Under the pieces are notes generated by a model. The model worked only from the letters and a program-made list of their open reading frames with translations. It made no database searches and had not been told where the DNA came from. From Bacillota bacterium (GTDB taxonomy: Bacteria > Bacillota > Clostridia > Lachnospirales > Lachnospiraceae): a DNA stretch of 64,000 nt. This document shows positions 61,311-64,000 of this stretch, in pieces; the first letter of the stretch is position 1; the number at the start of each line of letters is the position of its first letter. The stretch covers positions 1 through 64,000 of the forward strand of contig JAEWYQ010000046.1 in the NCBI GenBank assembly GCA_023395555.1, written 5' to 3'. The position numbers and the translations under genes are program-made.

Positions 61311-63296
61311 CTATTCAATTGCCTCCAGCTCCTTCAGCCACAGGTTCGCCGATGCATCGCTGGGCATTCTCCAATCGCCTCTTGGAGACAGCGAAACCGA
61401 GCCCACCTTAATTCCGTCGGGCATACAGGAACGTTTATACTGCTGTGTAAAGAAGCGTTTATAAAAGGTTCTCATATCTTTTAAAATACTCTGCCGGTCA
61501 ATCCCTTCCACGCTTTCTCCTTTTCTAACCGCCCGCAGCTCCAATGAATTGATATATAAATCGAATATCTTCTTCGGTCCGAACCCATATCTTAACATAT
61601 AATATAAAACAAAATCATGAACCTCATAAGAACCGATGGCTTCCTCGGTTTTCTGGGCAATGGTTCCGTCCGGGTTGGGAGGCAGCAGCTCAGGGCTGAT
61701 GGGGGTATCACAGATATCATAAAGGGTCTCCTTAATATCATCCCCCTGTTTTTTTGCATAGGATTTCACGATACTTCTTATCAATGTCTTGGGAATGGAT
61801 GCGTTTACCCCGTACATACTCATCTGATCCCCATTGTAGGTGCACCATCCAAGGGCTAGCTCGGATAAATCCCCTGTCCCGACCACCAGTCCGTTGTATT
61901 TGTTCGCTACATCCATGAGGATCTGGGTTCTTTCCCTGGCCTGCACATTCTCGTAAGTAATATCATGAACCTCCATATCATGCTCTATATCCTTAAAATG
62001 CTGAATACAGGCATCTCGGATGGGTATTTCTAAGAATGTGATATCCAGGGCTTCCATTAATTTCTTAGAATTTTCCAGAGTTCTGCCCGTTGTGCCAAAG
62101 CCGGGCATGGTAATTCCTATTACGCCCTTCCTGTCATAATTATTTCGTTTGAAGGCTTCTACCGTTACCAGCAGCGCCAAGGTGGAATCCAATCCCCCCG
62201 ATATACCGACAATCGCCTTATTACAGGATATCTTCTTCAGGCGCTGGGCCAGCCCGGTTACCTGGATATTCATAATCTCCTCAGAACGGCTGTCGATGTT
62301 GGGCGGAACAAAGGGCAGAATCGGCAGTTCCCTGCTGGAAATAAATTTATGGGATGCATTTTCAAAGGTTTTGGTGCAAACATGCCGGTATTCTTGTTTA
62401 TCCCTGACGATCATGTAAGAACTGTTCATTGCCCTGTCATTGATGCATTTTTCAATATCGATTTCCCCATAGGTTATCCCGGTATTCTGGAAGAACTTCG
62501 TTTCTGATATTACAGACCCGTTCTCGGCGATAATGCAATGCCCGGAAAAGGCGTTGTCCGTGGTCGATTCATCCGAACCGGCAGATGCATAGACATAACC
62601 GCACATGCACTTTGCAGAATGCAGCTTCACCAAATCCCTCCGGTAATGGGATTTACCTATGGTTTCATTGCTTGCGGATAAATTTACTATAATATTGGCA
62701 CCGTGCAGGCAATGATAGGAGGAAGGGGGAATCGGAACCCATAAGTCCTCGCAGATATCCGCACCGATCACCGCGCCGGATGCCTCATCCTCAATGAGCA
62801 GATTGGCGGTAAAGGGATACTTGATACCCTTGATGGTTATTTCATCATCAATCCGGTCATAGGCCGGCTTAAAATATCTTAACTCGTAAAAGACACCATG
62901 ATTCGGAATGTATGTCTTGGGGATAATACCAAGAATCTTCCCCTTATGAATGGCAACCGCACAATTAAACAACTGATTATCCTTGCGCAGCGGCATTCCA
63001 ACAAACATAATGGGATTCCATTCATGATTGGACTGCTGTACAAACCGCAGCAGTTCATTCATGGCATTGCCGATCAATACGGAATGGTTGAATAAGTCCC
63101 CGCAGGTATAACCGGTAATGCAAAGCTCCGGAAATACCGCAATTCTTGTCTGTCTCTCCTCGCTGCTGTTCTTCCTGTGAACCTCATTGATCAGCTCCAG
63201 CATCCGATCCACATTATAGCTGGGATTCCCAATTTGTATTGACTCCGGCGTTAATGCCGCCGCTTCTATAATCCCATTATTTATCCAATTTCCCAT
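61311..63296 (-). CDS. nadE: Glutamine-dependent NAD(+) synthase
   Basis: A 661-residue two-domain enzyme. Residues 1-290 are a nitrilase-fold amidase that frees ammonia from glutamine; its triad is seen as glutamate in VFPELCITGY, lysine in IIPKTYIPN and cysteine in IGADICEDLW. Residues about 330-661 are the NAD synthetase with the ATP pyrophosphatase loop VGISGGLDSTLALL and TMPGFGTTGRT. It converts nicotinate adenine dinucleotide to NAD with ATP. The long form uses glutamine, unlike the short ammonia-only NadE. AGGAGAG precedes the ATG. It is a single-gene unit between degV and a structured RNA. Confidence 0.96.
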   Translation of the reverse strand: MGNWINNGIIEAAALTPESIQIGNPSYNVDRMLELINEVHRKNSSEERQTRIAVFPELCITGYTCGDLFNHSVLIGNAMNELLRFVQQSNHEWNPIMFVGMPLRKDNQLFNCAVAIHKGKILGIIPKTYIPNHGVFYELRYFKPAYDRIDDEITIKGIKYPFTANLLIEDEASGAVIGADICEDLWVPIPPSSYHCLHGANIIVNLSASNETIGKSHYRRDLVKLHSAKCMCGYVYASAGSDESTTDNAFSGHCIIAENGSVISETKFFQNTGITYGEIDIEKCINDRAMNSSYMIVRDKQEYRHVCTKTFENASHKFISSRELPILPFVPPNIDSRSEEIMNIQVTGLAQRLKKISCNKAIVGISGGLDSTLALLVTVEAFKRNNYDRKGVIGITMPGFGTTGRTLENSKKLMEALDITFLEIPIRDACIQHFKDIEHDMEVHDITYENVQARERTQILMDVANKYNGLVVGTGDLSELALGWCTYNGDQMSMYGVNASIPKTLIRSIVKSYAKKQGDDIKETLYDICDTPISPELLPPNPDGTIAQKTEEAIGSYEVHDFVLYYMLRYGFGPKKIFDLYINSLELRAVRKGESVEGIDRQSILKDMRTFYKRFFTQQYKRSCMPDGIKVGSVSLSPRGDWRMPSDASANLWLKELEAIE

Positions 63297-63410
63297 TCTC
63301 TTTTCTCTCCTTGTCTTCCAGCCAGATACAAATTATGTTCATCCTCCGTGAGCCTTCTTATTCATGGCTTTATTATAAATATCTTATCCTGAAATAACAA
63401 GTAGAAAACG

Positions 63411-63435
63411 AAAAAAAGCGGCTCATAGCCGCTTT
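63411..63435 (-). terminator. Terminator of the 6S-like RNA
   Basis: AAAGCGGCT and AGCCGCTTT form a perfect 9-bp stem with the loop ATG, continuing into TTTTTT on the minus strand. It ends the structured RNA about 115 bases before the nadE start codon, so nadE needs its own promoter or readthrough. Confidence 0.9.
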
Positions 63436-63628
63436 CATCATTAGTATTACACCCAAAATGCCGTTTCCTGTATTTTGACTCCTAGCAAAGCTAGGTGGGT
63501 AACCGCACATAAGCTTCTGCCTTCCGCTGCAAACGGCGGCCTGACATCCACTCACGAATAATAGGAATCCCTTTTTAATCATGTAGGTTCAAAATAACAG
63601 GAGTGTCGAACATCTCAGGAATTTCTAT
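63411..63628 (-). ncRNA. ssrS: 6S-like structured RNA
   Basis: A transcript of about 218 nt is bounded by a near-consensus promoter and a strong terminator and has no plausible reading frame. Its ends pair: TCCTGTTATTTTGA near the 5' side with TCAAAATACAGGA near the 3' side, 13 bp with one bulge. Inside, CCTAGCTTTGCTAGG forms a small hairpin on the 3' side of a large open region, preceded by GCGGTTACCCA, and CCGC/GCGG forms an apical stem. A closing stem, central bubble with a 3'-side hairpin, and an apical stem are the layout of 6S RNA, which binds the sigma-A polymerase. I recall similar sequences called 6S in Clostridia, but the name is an inference. Confidence 0.65.
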
Positions 63629-63634
63629 ATCTGT

Positions 63635-63663
63635 ATTATACTCTATTATAATCTATTTTTCAA
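63635..63663 (-). promoter_or_regulatory. Promoter of the 6S-like RNA
   Basis: TTGAAA (63658-63663), 17 bases and a perfect TATAAT (63635-63640) on the minus strand. A start near 63628 is expected. The near-perfect boxes fit a highly expressed stable RNA. Confidence 0.85.
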
Positions 63664-63701
63664 GATTTTTATCAGTTTTTATCAGAGTAACTTTTTTCCT
63701 T

Positions 63702-64000
63702 CTACGCTAAATCCTCATCAAAGGGAGGAAACAGAAAGGTAAATTCCGATCCCACTCCCGGAGTGGAGGTCACCTGTATCTCTCCTTCGTGCTTGAACGC
63801 AATCTGCCTTGCGATTGCCAGTCCGAGACCGGTTCCGCTGGCATTATGGCGAAGATTGGACTTGTAGAATTTTTCAAATATATTATTTAAGTCTGATTCT
63901 TCAATTCCGATTCCCTCATCACGAATGGATACCTTTATTTTATCCTCCCTGCTGATTTTTATGTATACCGTCTTATTTTCCTCGGAAAATTTGACAGCAT
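63702..64000 (-). CDS. Sensor histidine kinase, C-terminal end (partial)
   Basis: The minus strand is open from the window edge to a TAG at 63702, about 98 codons. The frame gives the end of an HHK-type ATPase domain: KVSIRDEGIGIEESDL (G1 box), IFEKFYKS (F box), GTGLGLAIARQIAFKHEGEI (G2 box) and a final STPGVGSEFTFLFP strand. The start and sensor are outside the window. Such kinases usually sit next to a response regulator gene, which would be further right. It lies directly upstream of the 6S-like RNA. Confidence 0.9.
   Translation of the reverse strand, partial: AVKFSEENKTVYIKISREDKIKVSIRDEGIGIEESDLNNIFEKFYKSNLRHNASGTGLGLAIARQIAFKHEGEIQVTSTPGVGSEFTFLFPPFDEDLA

Noticed and set aside
63373..63582. 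A 69-codon frame on the minus strand inside the structured RNA
   Set aside because: No usable start signal, and the base pairing of the ends plus promoter and terminator explain the segment as RNA.
1..64000. CRISPR arrays, prophage, IS transposase, tRNA or rRNA genes
   Set aside because: None was seen: no regularly spaced repeats, no transposase or phage structural proteins among the coding frames, and no cloverleaf or rRNA sequence recognised by eye. A tRNA or covariance search would be needed to exclude them fully.

Overview
The window reads as a chromosomal segment of a spore-forming, anaerobic Clostridia member, most likely Lachnospiraceae. The pointers are an alpha/beta-type small acid-soluble spore protein, AddAB recombination nuclease, Firmicutes-type purine enzymes, a YesMN/Lpl-type sugar transport cassette, strong AGGAGG ribosome binding sites, frequent TTG/GTG starts, and a 6S-like RNA of the type expected in Firmicutes. 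Family assignment is inference; no rRNA, tRNA, phage, IS transposase or CRISPR array was seen.

Layout. 0-5.2 kb (+): a MarR regulator, a heterodimeric ABC exporter (first subunit with a large extracytoplasmic insertion) and a DUF2164 protein, framed by a promoter and a terminator. 5.2-7.3 kb: GH88 unsaturated glucuronyl hydrolase divergent from an AraC regulator. 7.5-15 kb (-): ABC-F protein, purA, a LysR-dut-zinc phospholipase C-like operon, an Fe-S aldo/keto reductase and a PNPOx-fold protein. 15-21.4 kb (-): response regulator, YesM-type kinase, two permeases and a solute-binding lipoprotein for an oligosaccharide. 21.7-25.8 kb (-): purC-purF-purB, with a ~195-bp inverted-repeat element between purC and purF. 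25.9-32 kb: a GT2/CDP-glycerol glycerophosphotransferase fusion, SLC13-type permease, DUF3221-like lipoprotein and an LCP cell-wall ligase. 32-34.6 kb (+): cystathionine gamma-synthase/lyase-type enzyme and MalY/PatB-type C-S lyase. 34.7-41 kb (-): GH94 phosphorylase, Hsp33, a methyltransferase, a fragment of an IlvD/Edd dehydratase and xylulokinase. 41-44.5 kb: LysR divergent from a split chromate transporter pair, then a ROK repressor. 44.6-55 kb (-): HAD protein, SASP, addA and addB, with an unrecognised secreted-protein gene between addB and addA. 55-64 kb: a small membrane protein (+), then on the minus strand an EAL-HDOD protein, a chemoreceptor, an XRE/TPR regulator, DegV, NAD synthase, a 6S-like RNA and the 3' end of a histidine kinase.

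The genes mostly form local operons: sugar import and phosphorolysis, purine synthesis, envelope polymer assembly, sulfur amino-acid metabolism, DNA repair and signalling. I did not find a convincing new multi-gene system. The items most worth a second look are non-coding or structural: the long inverted repeat between purC and purF and a 25-nt relative of part of it near 43.2 kb; a palindrome that supplies the stop codon of hslO; the secreted protein splitting addB from addA; the dehydratase fragment beside xylB; and the structured RNA at 63.4-63.6 kb with a near-consensus promoter.
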